In this document: positions 25,977 through 35,922 of the stretch, one piece after another | How positions within the stretch are numbered: position 1 is the stretch's first letter | Layout: every line of letters begins with the position of its first letter | Source of the DNA: Akkermansiaceae bacterium | GTDB lineage: Bacteria > Verrucomicrobiota > Verrucomicrobiia > Verrucomicrobiales > Akkermansiaceae | Length of the DNA: 54,251 bases | Reading direction: 5' to 3' | Assembly: GCA_028822935.1 (NCBI GenBank) | Contig: JAPKCM010000031.1 | Span: forward strand, 1-54,251 | The notes under the pieces: generated by a model | Told to the model about the DNA's origin: nothing | The model's input: the letters and a program-made list of their open reading frames with translations, nothing else | The model's database searches: none | Made by a program: the position numbers and the translations under genes

Positions 25977-27068
25977 ATGACAGATTTTTTACCCGATGAA
26001 ATGCTGCAGCGAATTGATCGAATTCGCTCTCACATGGTGTCCGAAAAGGTCGATTTTTTCATCAGCTCGGATGCCGCGAGCGTCCGCTATGCCAGCGGAT
26101 TCCGGGGGGAACCGCGACTCCTCTTTATTTCCCGGGACGAGGTGGTTCTCTACACCTCCTTCCGCAGTCTTCCGTGGGCGCGCCAACAAACAAAAAATGT
26201 CGAACTCCTGACTTGTGAAGATCCCTTGCATGAAATTTACAGTCGTTTACCCGGAACGGGAATCGTCGGAGTCGATCACAATGTCGGTTTCAATCGCATG
26301 CAGGAACTTCGCAAGCGGATCTCTCCGCACGACGTTGTGGCATCGCGGGCCATCGACCTTGCCCGCCAAATTAAGTCCGAGGCCGAGATCGCACTCCTTC
26401 GCCAATCTCAGAAATTAAACGAAGAAGTTTTCACCGCAGTCCTTCCAAAAATCGGTCCCGGCATGAGCGAGAGAGCAGCTCAAGGAATGATTCTGGCTGA
26501 AATCGCCGGACGGGAGGACCTTGATGGATATTCCTTCGCTCCCATCGTAGCAGCCGGCAGCAACGCTTGGGAAATCCATCATTTACCGGACTCCACTCTC
26601 CTGAGGAAAAATGACATGGTCATCATTGATCTCGGAGTCGTTTTCCAAGGCTACGCCTCGGATATGACCCGCACAGTCTGCTTGGGAAAACCCACCGACC
26701 GGATCCGCGAAATTTACGAATGTGTCGCCCTTGCCCAAGATCGAGCCTTCAAATTAGTAAGACCCGGCGTGACCAACCGCGAACTCGATACCGTCGCGCG
26801 GGAAGTGATTTCGCACGCCGGGTATGGCCGGGGATATACCCATGGACTGGGACATTCCATTGGCCTGGAGACCCACGATCCCGGGCTCAACCTTTCGCAA
26901 AGAGCTGCGGAAGTCCCGCTTGAGACCGGGATGACCCTCACCATCGAACCTGGAATCTATCTTGAAGGCGAATTTGGAGTCCGCCTCGAAGACACGATTG
27001 TTATCCGCCCCGGGGGACACGAAAACCTGACGGGCCAATCTTTAGACCTTCTCTCACTCGACCTGTAA
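25977..27068 (+). CDS. M24 family metallopeptidase (Xaa-Pro aminopeptidase/prolidase-like)
   Basis: This cytoplasmic peptidase of 363 residues has a creatinase-like N-terminal domain (about 1-135; MVSEKVDFFISSDAASVRYASGF) and a pita-bread catalytic domain. All five metal ligands are visible: the two Asp of IIDLGVVFQGYASDMTRT (about 218 and 229), His in THGLGHSIGLETHD, Glu in TIEPGIYL, and Glu in GVRLEDTIVI. Members cleave Xaa-Pro bonds. The ATG at 25977 gives the usual N-terminus; an upstream in-frame TTG would add 21 unlikely residues. The end (ENLTGQSLDLLSLDL) is normal, yet two bases beyond its stop an unrelated aminotransferase tail begins. Confidence 0.92.
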   Translation: MTDFLPDEMLQRIDRIRSHMVSEKVDFFISSDAASVRYASGFRGEPRLLFISRDEVVLYTSFRSLPWARQQTKNVELLTCEDPLHEIYSRLPGTGIVGVDHNVGFNRMQELRKRISPHDVVASRAIDLARQIKSEAEIALLRQSQKLNEEVFTAVLPKIGPGMSERAAQGMILAEIAGREDLDGYSFAPIVAAGSNAWEIHHLPDSTLLRKNDMVIIDLGVVFQGYASDMTRTVCLGKPTDRIREIYECVALAQDRAFKLVRPGVTNRELDTVAREVISHAGYGRGYTHGLGHSIGLETHDPGLNLSQRAAEVPLETGMTLTIEPGIYLEGEFGVRLEDTIVIRPGGHENLTGQSLDLLSLDL

Positions 27069-27070
27069 TT

Positions 27071-27238
27071 CACGATGCCGACGAAGCTTTCTGCACCGGG
27101 ACGATGGGCGAAATCATCGCCGTGACACAGATCGACGAAACTCACTTCACCCTTCGTAACTCAGGGCAGGTAACGATCCAAATCGCTCAACTTTATCAGG
27201 AACTGACGCAGGCGGAAGGCTACGCGATACTTGGGTGA
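27071..27238 (+). pseudogene. Orphan C-terminal tail of a class IV aminotransferase
   Basis: The frame from 27071 to the TGA at 27236 encodes 55 residues beginning HDADEAFCTGTMGEIIAVTQ. This matches the C-terminal region of branched-chain/D-amino-acid aminotransferases, where the CTGTMGEI element contacts the cofactor and substrate; the remaining part (VTIQIAQLYQELTQAEG) fits the terminal helix. The rest of the enzyme (about 230 residues, including the PLP lysine) is missing. It is in a different frame from the M24 peptidase that ends two bases earlier, so it is a remnant and not a fusion. Confidence 0.7.
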
Positions 27239-27382
27239 AGCTTTCCGCTGATTCGAGTCACTTCTTTATTGCAAAAATACCCGACAAATCTCCGTATCTG
27301 ATCAAATTAACCAGTCTTGGTTTTCACTCAAATTGCTGTATCGCTCAAAGCGACTTTCTCACCGTTCCTCCAATTTCATCTC

Positions 27383-29755
27383 ATGCGTCATCTCTTTCTG
27401 CCCGTCCTCCTCGCTTCCACCCTCTTCGCAAGCGCTGAAATCTCTTTCAACCAGGACATTCGCCCCATCCTTTCATCCAAGTGCATCGTGTGCCATGGAC
27501 CCGATGACGGTGTCAACGCCAAAGGAAAACCCAACCGCAAGGCCGGCCTCCGCCTCGACACCCCCGAAGGAGCCTACGCTCTTAAAGACGGCATCCAGGC
27601 CTTCAAACCCGGCTCGCTCGCCGACTCCGAAGCCTGGTCCCGTATCACGGACACCGACGACCCCATGCCTCCAGACGACGGACACGCCAAGCCACTCAGC
27701 TCCGCTGAAAAAGCACTCATCAAAAGGTGGATCGAAGAAGGCGCCGAATACGAAGCCTTCTGGGCCTTCGTCCCTGCAAAAAAACAGAACCCGCCTTCGG
27801 TAAAAGATTCCTCCTGGCCCAAATCCGACATCGATAAATTCATCCTCGCCAAGATCGAGGCCAAGGAAAAGTCACCCAAAACCCACGCCGATAAGCGCAC
27901 CCTCATCCGCCGCCTCTCCCTCGATCTCACCGGCCTTCCTCCCACCCTCGACGAGATCACGCAATTCCTCGCCGACGAATCACCCAACGCCGACGCCAAG
28001 CTCACCGACCGACTCATGACCAAGCCCGCTTACGGCGAGCACATGGCCAAGTTCTGGCTCGACCTTGTCCGCGTCGCAGACACCAACGGCAACCACCACG
28101 ACCACTTCCGCGACCACTCGCCCTACCGCGATTGGGTCATTCAGGCCTTCAACAAAAACCTCCCCTACAACGACTTCACCAAGTTCCAAATCGCCGGCGA
28201 CCTCTACGAGAACCCCACTCAGGGGCAACTCATCGCCTCCGGTTTCAACCGACTCCACCTCATCATCGACGTCGGCACCGCTCTCCCCGAAGAATCCCAT
28301 TTCAAAAACGTCGTCGACCGCGTCTCAGCTGTCGGCACCACCTTCATGGGCCTCACCCTCGGCTGCGCCGTCTGCCACGACCACAAATACGACCCCATCA
28401 CCCAGAAGGACTTCTACCAAATGTATGCCTTCTTCAACAATTTCGACGGCAAACCCGAAACCGGCGGCCGCGGCGGCTCCGACTTCTACCGCGGCCTCCA
28501 GCCACCCTACATCGAACTTCCCACCGACCACCAAAAAACAAAGCTCGCCGACTACGATTCTCAAATAAAAGCAGCTCAAACCAACGGCGCTTCTCTCAAT
28601 AAACAACAAGCCGCACCCACACCTCCCGCCATCCCAAACCCCGCTCCCAAGCCCGACCTCAAAACCCAGATCGAAAAAGCCAAGAAGCAAGTCACCACTC
28701 TTCAAAAAGAACGCTCCACCTACCTCCACAACGTCCGCGGAGCCATGGTCATGCGCGAGGCTAAGGCCATCAACCCCGCCCACATCCGCATCCGCGGAGA
28801 CTACGCCCAAATCGGCGATGTCGTTCCCCGCAACACCCCCCACTTCCTCCCGCCTCTTAAAAAATCCGGCGACGTCCCAAGTCGCATGGACCTCGCCAAC
28901 TGGCTCGTCGAAAAAGAAAACCCCCTCACCGCCCGCGTCGCCGTAAACCGCTTCTGGCAGCAACTCTTCGGCACCGGCCTCGTCAAAACTTCCGAGGACT
29001 TCGGCGCTCAAGGCATGTGGCCCAGCCACCCCAAACTCCTCGACCACCTCACCCTTCAATTCATCAATTCCGGTTGGGACATCAAAGCCCTCATGAAGGA
29101 AATAGTCCTCTCCCAAACCTACCAACAAACCTCCTCCGGTAGCTCTGTCGACTTCGAGACCGACCCCGAAAACCGCCTCCTCGCCCGCGGCTCCCGCATC
29201 CGCCTCGACTCCGAAGTTATCCGCGACCAACTCCTCTACGTCACCGGCGTTCTCAACTCCGAAATAGGCGGCCGCAGCGTCAAAACCCCGCAACCCGACG
29301 GACTCTGGAAAGGAGTCGCCCTCCCCAGCTCCTTCCCTAACAAGTTCGTCGCAGACCCCGACCCCGCCTCCAAGCGCCGCTCCATCTACTCCTTCTGGAA
29401 GCGTGGCATGTCCCCACCCCAAATGACCATCTTCGATGCCCCCAGCCGCGACGCCTGCATCGCCCGTCGCGAGCGCACCAACACTCCCCTCCAGGCCCTC
29501 CTCCTCATGAACGAGAGCGAATATTTCAAGGCCGCCCAGCACAAAGCCAAAACCCTCATGGCGAAGGAAGGCACCGAAGACGAAAAACTCATCCGCCTCC
29601 ACGCAACCATCACAGCCCATCCCCCAACCGAAGAAGCCCTCAACCTCCTCAAACAAGGCCTCACCACCTTCCGCGCCGCAGGCGACGACCACTTCGCCTG
29701 GACCATGATCATCCACACCCTCCTCAACCAAGACTCCTTCAAAAACAGAGAATAG
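27383..29755 (+). CDS. Planctomycete-type cytochrome c/DUF1549/DUF1553 protein
   Basis: This exported protein of 790 residues has a signal peptide (about 1-18) and an N-terminal PSCyt1 domain with the heme motif CIVCH near residue 34 ([14 protein letters not shown]). The MPPDDG segment downstream may supply the axial Met. DUF1549 (about 150-350) contains [36 protein letters not shown] and a second CxxCH ([13 protein letters not shown]). A Pro/Ala/Lys coiled insert follows (about 400-450), then DUF1553 (about 490-780; [20 protein letters not shown] and [16 protein letters not shown]). The start giving [13 protein letters not shown] is preferred over an upstream ATG. Its DUF1501 partner follows 42 bases downstream. 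Reaction unknown; heme binding is inferred from motifs. Confidence 0.94.
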   Translation: MRHLFLPVLLASTLFASAEISFNQDIRPILSSKCIVCHGPDDGVNAKGKPNRKAGLRLDTPEGAYALKDGIQAFKPGSLADSEAWSRITDTDDPMPPDDGHAKPLSSAEKALIKRWIEEGAEYEAFWAFVPAKKQNPPSVKDSSWPKSDIDKFILAKIEAKEKSPKTHADKRTLIRRLSLDLTGLPPTLDEITQFLADESPNADAKLTDRLMTKPAYGEHMAKFWLDLVRVADTNGNHHDHFRDHSPYRDWVIQAFNKNLPYNDFTKFQIAGDLYENPTQGQLIASGFNRLHLIIDVGTALPEESHFKNVVDRVSAVGTTFMGLTLGCAVCHDHKYDPITQKDFYQMYAFFNNFDGKPETGGRGGSDFYRGLQPPYIELPTDHQKTKLADYDSQIKAAQTNGASLNKQQAAPTPPAIPNPAPKPDLKTQIEKAKKQVTTLQKERSTYLHNVRGAMVMREAKAINPAHIRIRGDYAQIGDVVPRNTPHFLPPLKKSGDVPSRMDLANWLVEKENPLTARVAVNRFWQQLFGTGLVKTSEDFGAQGMWPSHPKLLDHLTLQFINSGWDIKALMKEIVLSQTYQQTSSGSSVDFETDPENRLLARGSRIRLDSEVIRDQLLYVTGVLNSEIGGRSVKTPQPDGLWKGVALPSSFPNKFVADPDPASKRRSIYSFWKRGMSPPQMTIFDAPSRDACIARRERTNTPLQALLLMNESEYFKAAQHKAKTLMAKEGTEDEKLIRLHATITAHPPTEEALNLLKQGLTTFRAAGDDHFAWTMIIHTLLNQDSFKNRE

Positions 29756-29797
29756 CCCGCTCAACCAGACGTTCACCCTTCACCACTCTCCCTTCAA

Positions 29798-31219
29798 ATG
29801 TTCGACATCCAAACTCGCCGCCAATTTCTCAACGCCACCGGCATGGGCCTCGGCGCCTCCGTCCTCGGAAATCTTACCGCCCCGGGCGCTGCGGGAACAC
29901 ACGGATACCACCTCCCCAAGGCAAAAGCCAAACGAGTCATCTTCCTCTTCATGGCCGGCGCCCCCAGCCAGCTCGACCTCTTCGACTACAAACCCGACCT
30001 CCACAAGCGCTTCAAAGAAGCCCTCCCCGACTCCGTCACGAACGGCCAGCGCGTCACCGCCATGACCAAGGGCAAGGAAAAGCTCGTTGCCCCCTCCATG
30101 TTCAAATTCAAGCAACATGGTCAAGGTGGCACCCACCTTTCCGAGCTCCTTCCCCACCTTGGCTCCGTCGCCGATGACATCGCTCTAATCAAGTCCACCT
30201 CCACCACCGCGATCAATCACGATCCCGGCAAGACCCTTTTTTGCACCGGTAGCGAAATCCCCGGAAAAGCCTCCATCGGCGCCTGGCTCTCCTACGGCCT
30301 CGGCCGTATGAACCAAAACCTCCCCGACTTCATCGTTCTCAACTCCGCCTACTGGACCGGCGGAAAAGGAAACGTCCAAGGCCTCTACTCCCGCCTTTGG
30401 GGCTCCGGCTTCCTCCCCTCCAAGCACCAAGGCGTCTCCTTCCAGCCCTCCGGCGATCCCGTTCTCTTCCTTTCCAACCCCAAAGGCGTCAGTCGCGAAA
30501 CCCGCCACAAGATGCTCGATCTCGTCACCAAGCTCAACGAGGAACAACTCGCCAAAGTCGGCGACCCCGAAATCCAAACCACCATCGCCCAACAGGAAAT
30601 GGCCTTCCGCATGCAGGCCTCCGTCCCCGAGCTTACCGACCTCACCGGCGAAAACGAAAAACTCAACGAAAAGCTCTACGGCCCCGAAGTCCAAAAATCC
30701 GGCTCCTTCGCCCGCAACTGCCTCCTCGCCCGCCGCATGGCCGAGCGCGGCGTCCGCTTCATTCAGCTCTTCCATCGCGGCTGGGACCACCACAACACCC
30801 TCCCCACCAAAATCAAAGGCCAGGCCTTCGATGTCGACCAACCCTGCGCTGGCCTCATCAACGACCTCAAACAACGCGGCATGCTCGATGACACCCTCAT
30901 CGTCTTCGCCGGAGAATTCGGCCGTACGGCCTACGGTCAGGGCACCCTCAAGCGCGACCAATACGGCCGCGACCACCATCCGAAATGCTTCTCCACCTGG
31001 ATGGCCGGCGGCGGCATCAAAGGCGGTATCTCCCACGGCGAAACCGACGAATACTCCTACAACGTCGTCAAAGACGAAGTCCGCGTCCGCGACTTCAACG
31101 CCACCATTCTCCACCAGCTCGGCATCGACCACGACCGCCTCACTTTCCCCTTTATGGGCCTCGACCAAAAACTCACCGGCGTGAATCCGGCTCAGGTCGT
31201 GAAAAATATCATCTTGTAA
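29798..31219 (+). CDS. DUF1501 family protein, Tat-exported
   Basis: This 473-residue protein has a twin-arginine signal (TRRQFLNATGMGLGASVLG, about 6-24). The core shows IFLFMAGAPSQLDLFDYKP, the tail-half motif IVFAGEFGRTAY, GRDHHPKCFSTWMAGGG and HGETDEYSYNVV. It is of normal length and is co-directional with the cytochrome/DUF1553 gene upstream, the arrangement typical for the two families. Compared with the DUF1501 proteins at 1-1023 and 6362-7786 it is more distant (GRTAYGQGTLKRDQYGRDHH instead of GRTPxVE), so it belongs to a different subgroup. Its function remains unknown. Confidence 0.95.
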   Translation: MFDIQTRRQFLNATGMGLGASVLGNLTAPGAAGTHGYHLPKAKAKRVIFLFMAGAPSQLDLFDYKPDLHKRFKEALPDSVTNGQRVTAMTKGKEKLVAPSMFKFKQHGQGGTHLSELLPHLGSVADDIALIKSTSTTAINHDPGKTLFCTGSEIPGKASIGAWLSYGLGRMNQNLPDFIVLNSAYWTGGKGNVQGLYSRLWGSGFLPSKHQGVSFQPSGDPVLFLSNPKGVSRETRHKMLDLVTKLNEEQLAKVGDPEIQTTIAQQEMAFRMQASVPELTDLTGENEKLNEKLYGPEVQKSGSFARNCLLARRMAERGVRFIQLFHRGWDHHNTLPTKIKGQAFDVDQPCAGLINDLKQRGMLDDTLIVFAGEFGRTAYGQGTLKRDQYGRDHHPKCFSTWMAGGGIKGGISHGETDEYSYNVVKDEVRVRDFNATILHQLGIDHDRLTFPFMGLDQKLTGVNPAQVVKNIIL

Positions 31220-31230
31220 AGAGCCAAACT

Positions 31231-34200
31231 TCAGCGCTTTTCCAAACTTACCCGGAAAAATAAGCGCTCTTCATTTGCCTCCCGGGTCATCTGCCAAGTT
31301 CGCTTCACCAGGCCACCCCCAAGTGCCTCCTGGGCCACCAAAGTGAGCCTATCCCCGAACCATCCATTCAAATTTGAAGACCACTCCGGAGTCAATTCGA
31401 CATCGTCAGCACCAGCTTTGAACAGCACCTCAAAGCGCACAATCGATGCTTCGCCCAGTGTGATCTCTTGTCCCCCGATCACATAGTCCACCAGGCCTTC
31501 TCCCTCTGAGTAAGGTACGCGATCACTCGTGCCCGGATTTCCTCCGGTCTCCACGCTCGGTCGCCACGAACCCGGATCACTGATGCTTCCGCCCGCATAA
31601 ACAAGACTCCGACCCTCCCCATCCGCCCCCGACGGCCAGGGAGCAGCATCCGCGTAAGTCATCGTCCACAGCACATTCCTATCAAGATCCTCCAGCGAAA
31701 ACGAATCCGACCCGTTCCCCAATCCTCCGTCGTAATCCCCGTCAAAATTCACCGCCGGATAAACCAGCGAAAAGACACCCGCATCCCGCACCAAGACAAT
31801 CCGTTGCCCCGGTTCAAGCGCAGACACACTCGCTCCACTGAAATCAAATTGAATCCCTCCCCTAATCCGAAGATCACTCAAGAGGTGCCGCACACTTCCC
31901 CGGTTCGCAATTTCCAAAAACTCCGCGCCCCCTTCCGCCGGATGATACATCAGCTCGGAAACGTAAAGGTCCTGCGCCCGATCCCCCGCAATAAACAAGG
32001 CCTCACTCAATGCCGACCACTCCCCGGCCTCCAGGACCCGCGATTTGATCAACGTCCCACCGGTAATATCAATCCGCCCCCCCACTCCCGGAGTTTTCCC
32101 GGTAAGCTCCAAATCAAATCCCAAATCTGAGGAAATATCACTCGCTTGATGAACCTCCGCCGAGAGGACATTGGCACCTTCCTTCAGCATGCCAAACGGC
32201 ACCGTAAATTCCACCAGGACGCGCTCTCCCGACCCTACGACATCCTCCGCAAGCGTCTCCGCCGTGACCACCCCGATTTCCCCGGGAAATCCCGACCGGG
32301 CCACCTCTACCCCGTTCAAATAGATCACCACTCCGTCATCCCTCAACACCCGCATCTTTAGCGAAGAAATATCTCCCGCATCGAGCACCTCGAAACTCTT
32401 CCTAAAATACGTCGTTCGATACCGCATCGACACATTGTCACCATACGAGACAATCGTTTTTAACGTTGTCCCGGTGATCGATCCATAACCCAGCGGAGCT
32501 CCCCCAATTCCCCACCCCGCATCATCAAAGGATTCATGCTTCCAGTTCCCCGCTCCATAACCCGGCTCCCCCAACACCACATCACTCCCACCCAAATCCG
32601 ATCCATCATCCAAAAACTTCCATTCGCCCTCGAAGCCGATCACGACTTCATCCTTAAGGCTCCCCGCAAACTCAAGCACCGATCCCGAAAGGCCGCCACC
32701 CGCAAGCCGCGGGTCGCTCCCATCCAAGGTATAATAAATCGTCCCCATCGGATCAGCTATAAGCGTCACTGGAGTTCCGGCGGTCACCTGCCCACCATGC
32801 TGCGGCAGAAAGACCGGCGCATCCACATCCGGATAAAGCCCATCATTTCTAAACTGCCACAAGGTAGTCATTAGGCGCTGGCTCAAATAATTCCCGCGCA
32901 AATTCGAAACCTCACCCAACCAATCACTCCGATCGTAAGGATTACTTGGGCGCAGTAAATCGCCCCACCGCGCCGACTCCCCCACAACGGCCCGATCAAC
33001 AAATCCGGCGTGAAAATCCAACACCTCACTCGTCTTCCCAAAGGTCAACGCTCCCTCATTAAAAAAATGCCGCTGCACCCTGTCCGCAAACAACTGCCGA
33101 TACTCGGGGTGTCTTCGCAGAGCCACATGAATTTCGGCACACGTATCACTCACATTTCGATCACTGATATCCGTTCCCACCGACAAAAAACTCTCCTCTG
33201 AATCCCAACAATAAAAACGGAATGGCTCCCCTGCCAGGCGCCTCCGCATCGAATAAACATTGTTATCAATCCAATCGCTGTTCCCCGCAAAGTGGTTCAC
33301 CACGATGTAGTCCGCGAAATTCTCCAAATCCAACAGCTCTTGAATCGCCTCAAACGTCGTGGAATTGAGAACATTCCCCCGCACCAATCCGATCAACTGG
33401 TTCCACGCCACATCATCACCCGCTGATACCTGGTGCCCCACTCCGCGCACCCACTTAATCACGTCATACTCATCCTCATCACCCCCAAATCTCGCCGCCG
33501 CAAAGTGCTCCGTCGGACGCTCGACCGGATTGTAGAGCCCCCAATAATGCCCATTAATATAGAGATGCATAAAGGTCCCCGGAATCGCGTGATTCCCCGT
33601 CGCCGCCTGAAAATCTCTCAGAATCTGATCACGCATGTAGGTCACCCTTGCCAAGGAGTTCCCATTCCCCGACAGAGCCCGCCATGGACTCGCCCACGCC
33701 TTGCCGTTTCCCGACCGCAGAATCAGCCGGTCAAACTTCTCAATCTCCGATCCCGGAAACATCGCATACTCCAACTTCGAATCTCCATACTCTGATCGGA
33801 AATAAAGCCGAAAAGATTTCTTCAACATCTCCGGAAAGCGATTCCACCCGCCGTGCATCCGCAGCCCGCAGTTCGCCTGCACCTCACTCCCCATTACCGG
33901 ATCAATCACCTCAAAGGAAACATTCCGCTCCCACGCCCGCCCCCGCCTTCTCGCATTCACATGCAAGCCATCCACCGGGTCGAACATGACCTCCGCATCA
34001 AAGACCAGCGAAATACTCGGAATCGAAGTCAGCGCCTCTTCCAGCTCAAAGTCCACCCCCGCCGAATCCGTCATCGGCAAGCTCGCAAGCACTCCTTCAT
34101 TCATGCCAAAGTGCGAAAAGGCCGCGACCGAAGACTGCACCCCATTCAGGCTCGGCACCCACCGCTGGGGAAAGCCACTTGGCGCCGACGACTGCCCACC

Positions 34201-35652
34201 CACCTGACTCGCGAAAAGATAAGTCTGCGTATCCACATCAGTGGGTTCCCATCCCTCGCGAAACGCCGCTGCTCGTATAACTGTCGTCCTAGAAATCATC
34301 AAGGCTCCGTCGTAAAGTGAAGCCGCCGTATTCTCCGGTCCCGGCTCACTCCCATCCGACGTGACATAAATGATCGACTCCGGCGTCGCACTCGTGATCG
34401 TCACCATCTGCGGCACCTCGTAAAACCCCCGCTTCACCGAAAACTGCGTATCCGCCACAAACCCTTCCACGGCCCCACCTCCATTCACCTTTCCAGGACT
34501 CGAGTTCATAAAATAGCGTAACTCTTCTCCTCCAAATTTCCCGTAACTCACATCCGAAAACTGCTTCGGATAAACGAACGTCTCTAAAACCTGCGAATCC
34601 GGCCCGCTCAACACCAATCTTTCCCCCGCCCCCCTACTCAAACCAAAGCCCGTCGCCAAAATTCCATCGAGCGCAACATCCGCCGCATCCACCACCAGAT
34701 AACCTCCCGCCGGAATCACTTCCTCGGAAAAGAGAAACTTCCTCGCGTCCGCCCCGTCATCGCTCAAGCCATAACCCGCCGCATCCAAATCAAAAGGATT
34801 CGGATTCCACAACTCGATCCAATCCGGCGTCGAGCCATCACTCCGCACCAGGCTCTCCCCATTCGAAGCCATCAATTCACTTAGCTGAAGCGGCAAACCC
34901 ACGCCATCAACCACCACGCCCAGAGCTTTCTTCACCGCTCCCCGAGCATTCGTCGCCACGATCTCATAAATGACACTCTCCGCGGGATTCACTACCATCG
35001 ATCCATCAGCCGAAACGATCTGCCCTCCCGGATAAAGGCGCACCTCATTGGCATCTCCGGTCGACCAGCTCAGCGTCACAGCCTGACCCGTCGTCACCTC
35101 TCGTGAAGAAGCGGTAAATGATGCCACCTCCGCAAAAGCCTCCTCCTGCGCAAACACGCGCACCTCCCCGAAGTGAATCATCGACGTATTTTGCCCCGGA
35201 TTTTTCCCTCCGTTTTCAAAGCCCACCCGCACGCGCTCCATTTTGATTCCCCCCGGAACCTCAAAAACAGCAGTCGATCCAATTCCCGGATCAACCAAAT
35301 TCGCCGAAAAAACCGACGCGCCACCTTCATCAAATCCTCTCACAACCGTCCCAGTCATCCGCCCAGCACAGCAATCCCCCCGCATCTCGACCTCAATCCG
35401 CGCCACTTCATATTCCTGATCGAGCACGACCTGCCACCAATTATTCGGCGTGGTCGTATTCGTATGCGAAAAAGTCGCGGAACTCCCGTCATTCGCATTT
35501 CCCGCAGGAAATTGCCCCCCGTTCCATTCACTTGTCTGGCTCGCGGCACCCAACCCCGCCACCTCCACCAGCCCCCCAAACGCGAGGCTGGAACCCAGTG
35601 ACAAAAAACAGGCCAAGATCCTCCCCGCCCGTTGTTTTGAATCAAAAATCAT
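31231..35652 (-). CDS. Secreted CotH-kinase/lamin-tail/discoidin protein C (1473 aa)
   Basis: After a signal peptide (about 1-26) comes a discoidin-like (F5/8 type C) carbohydrate-binding domain (about 30-165). It is followed by an Ig-like domain (175-245), a lamin-tail domain (about 250-390; TPDWIELWNPNPFDLDAAGY) and a chitobiase C-terminal-like domain (about 400-480; IIYVTSDGSEPGPEN). The CotH-kinase domain spans about 560-900, with LYINGHYWGLYNPVERP, the catalytic-loop-like NSDWIDNNVYSMRR and YCWDSEESF near 809, where Glu replaces the usual second Asp. A second chitobiase-like segment (IYYTLDGSDP), a jelly-roll-like region and a C-terminal lamin-tail domain (from about 1226) follow. The terminus (WSSNLNGWF...LFFRVSLEKR) resembles proteins A and B. 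It converges on the DUF1501 gene with 11 bases between stops. Confidence 0.87.
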   Translation of the reverse strand: MIFDSKQRAGRILACFLSLGSSLAFGGLVEVAGLGAASQTSEWNGGQFPAGNANDGSSATFSHTNTTTPNNWWQVVLDQEYEVARIEVEMRGDCCAGRMTGTVVRGFDEGGASVFSANLVDPGIGSTAVFEVPGGIKMERVRVGFENGGKNPGQNTSMIHFGEVRVFAQEEAFAEVASFTASSREVTTGQAVTLSWSTGDANEVRLYPGGQIVSADGSMVVNPAESVIYEIVATNARGAVKKALGVVVDGVGLPLQLSELMASNGESLVRSDGSTPDWIELWNPNPFDLDAAGYGLSDDGADARKFLFSEEVIPAGGYLVVDAADVALDGILATGFGLSRGAGERLVLSGPDSQVLETFVYPKQFSDVSYGKFGGEELRYFMNSSPGKVNGGGAVEGFVADTQFSVKRGFYEVPQMVTITSATPESIIYVTSDGSEPGPENTAASLYDGALMISRTTVIRAAAFREGWEPTDVDTQTYLFASQVGGQSSAPSGFPQRWVPSLNGVQSSVAAFSHFGMNEGVLASLPMTDSAGVDFELEEALTSIPSISLVFDAEVMFDPVDGLHVNARRRGRAWERNVSFEVIDPVMGSEVQANCGLRMHGGWNRFPEMLKKSFRLYFRSEYGDSKLEYAMFPGSEIEKFDRLILRSGNGKAWASPWRALSGNGNSLARVTYMRDQILRDFQAATGNHAIPGTFMHLYINGHYWGLYNPVERPTEHFAAARFGGDEDEYDVIKWVRGVGHQVSAGDDVAWNQLIGLVRGNVLNSTTFEAIQELLDLENFADYIVVNHFAGNSDWIDNNVYSMRRRLAGEPFRFYCWDSEESFLSVGTDISDRNVSDTCAEIHVALRRHPEYRQLFADRVQRHFFNEGALTFGKTSEVLDFHAGFVDRAVVGESARWGDLLRPSNPYDRSDWLGEVSNLRGNYLSQRLMTTLWQFRNDGLYPDVDAPVFLPQHGGQVTAGTPVTLIADPMGTIYYTLDGSDPRLAGGGLSGSVLEFAGSLKDEVVIGFEGEWKFLDDGSDLGGSDVVLGEPGYGAGNWKHESFDDAGWGIGGAPLGYGSITGTTLKTIVSYGDNVSMRYRTTYFRKSFEVLDAGDISSLKMRVLRDDGVVIYLNGVEVARSGFPGEIGVVTAETLAEDVVGSGERVLVEFTVPFGMLKEGANVLSAEVHQASDISSDLGFDLELTGKTPGVGGRIDITGGTLIKSRVLEAGEWSALSEALFIAGDRAQDLYVSELMYHPAEGGAEFLEIANRGSVRHLLSDLRIRGGIQFDFSGASVSALEPGQRIVLVRDAGVFSLVYPAVNFDGDYDGGLGNGSDSFSLEDLDRNVLWTMTYADAAPWPSGADGEGRSLVYAGGSISDPGSWRPSVETGGNPGTSDRVPYSEGEGLVDYVIGGQEITLGEASIVRFEVLFKAGADDVELTPEWSSNLNGWFGDRLTLVAQEALGGGLVKRTWQMTREANEERLFFRVSLEKR

Positions 35653-35922
35653 GATGCGAGATCAGGGTAACCAAATAGACCTGAGGTGCCTATGCCAATC
35701 TGATCGACCGATTTCAGACGCCCAGTTTTACCTTGACCCAAGGCCGTGAAAATCCAGCCTCTTACCCTATATAAAGGCGATGACGTCTTTAGCCCGACCA
35801 GCACCGCTACCTTCAATTCTCTTCCTCCCAGCGAGACGCCGAAGCTCTTCTTTTACATTGAACAAATCGGCGTCATCGACTGATCTCCTTTGCCCCGAAC
35901 CTCAGCACCCAACTCCACCCAC
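35653..35922. promoter_or_regulatory. Divergent promoter region
   Basis: This 270-base region separates the divergent CotH protein C and DUF1080 genes, so it must hold both promoters. A CTATATAAAGG tract at 35768-35778 could be part of a -10 element for the rightward gene, but no well-spaced -35 is obvious. No repeat copy was seen here. Confidence 0.35.

Noticed and set aside
28325-29776. 483-codon minus-strand open frame
   Set aside because: It is antisense to the DUF1553 gene and has the same low-complexity shadow composition.
30185-31168. 327-codon minus-strand open frame
   Set aside because: It lies antisense within the Tat-exported DUF1501 gene and has no protein-like features.
31231-31266. 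Inverted repeat AGCGCTTTTCC...GGAAAAATAAGCGCT between convergent genes
   Set aside because: It is imperfect and mostly within the coding end of protein C; a bidirectional terminator is possible but not supportable.
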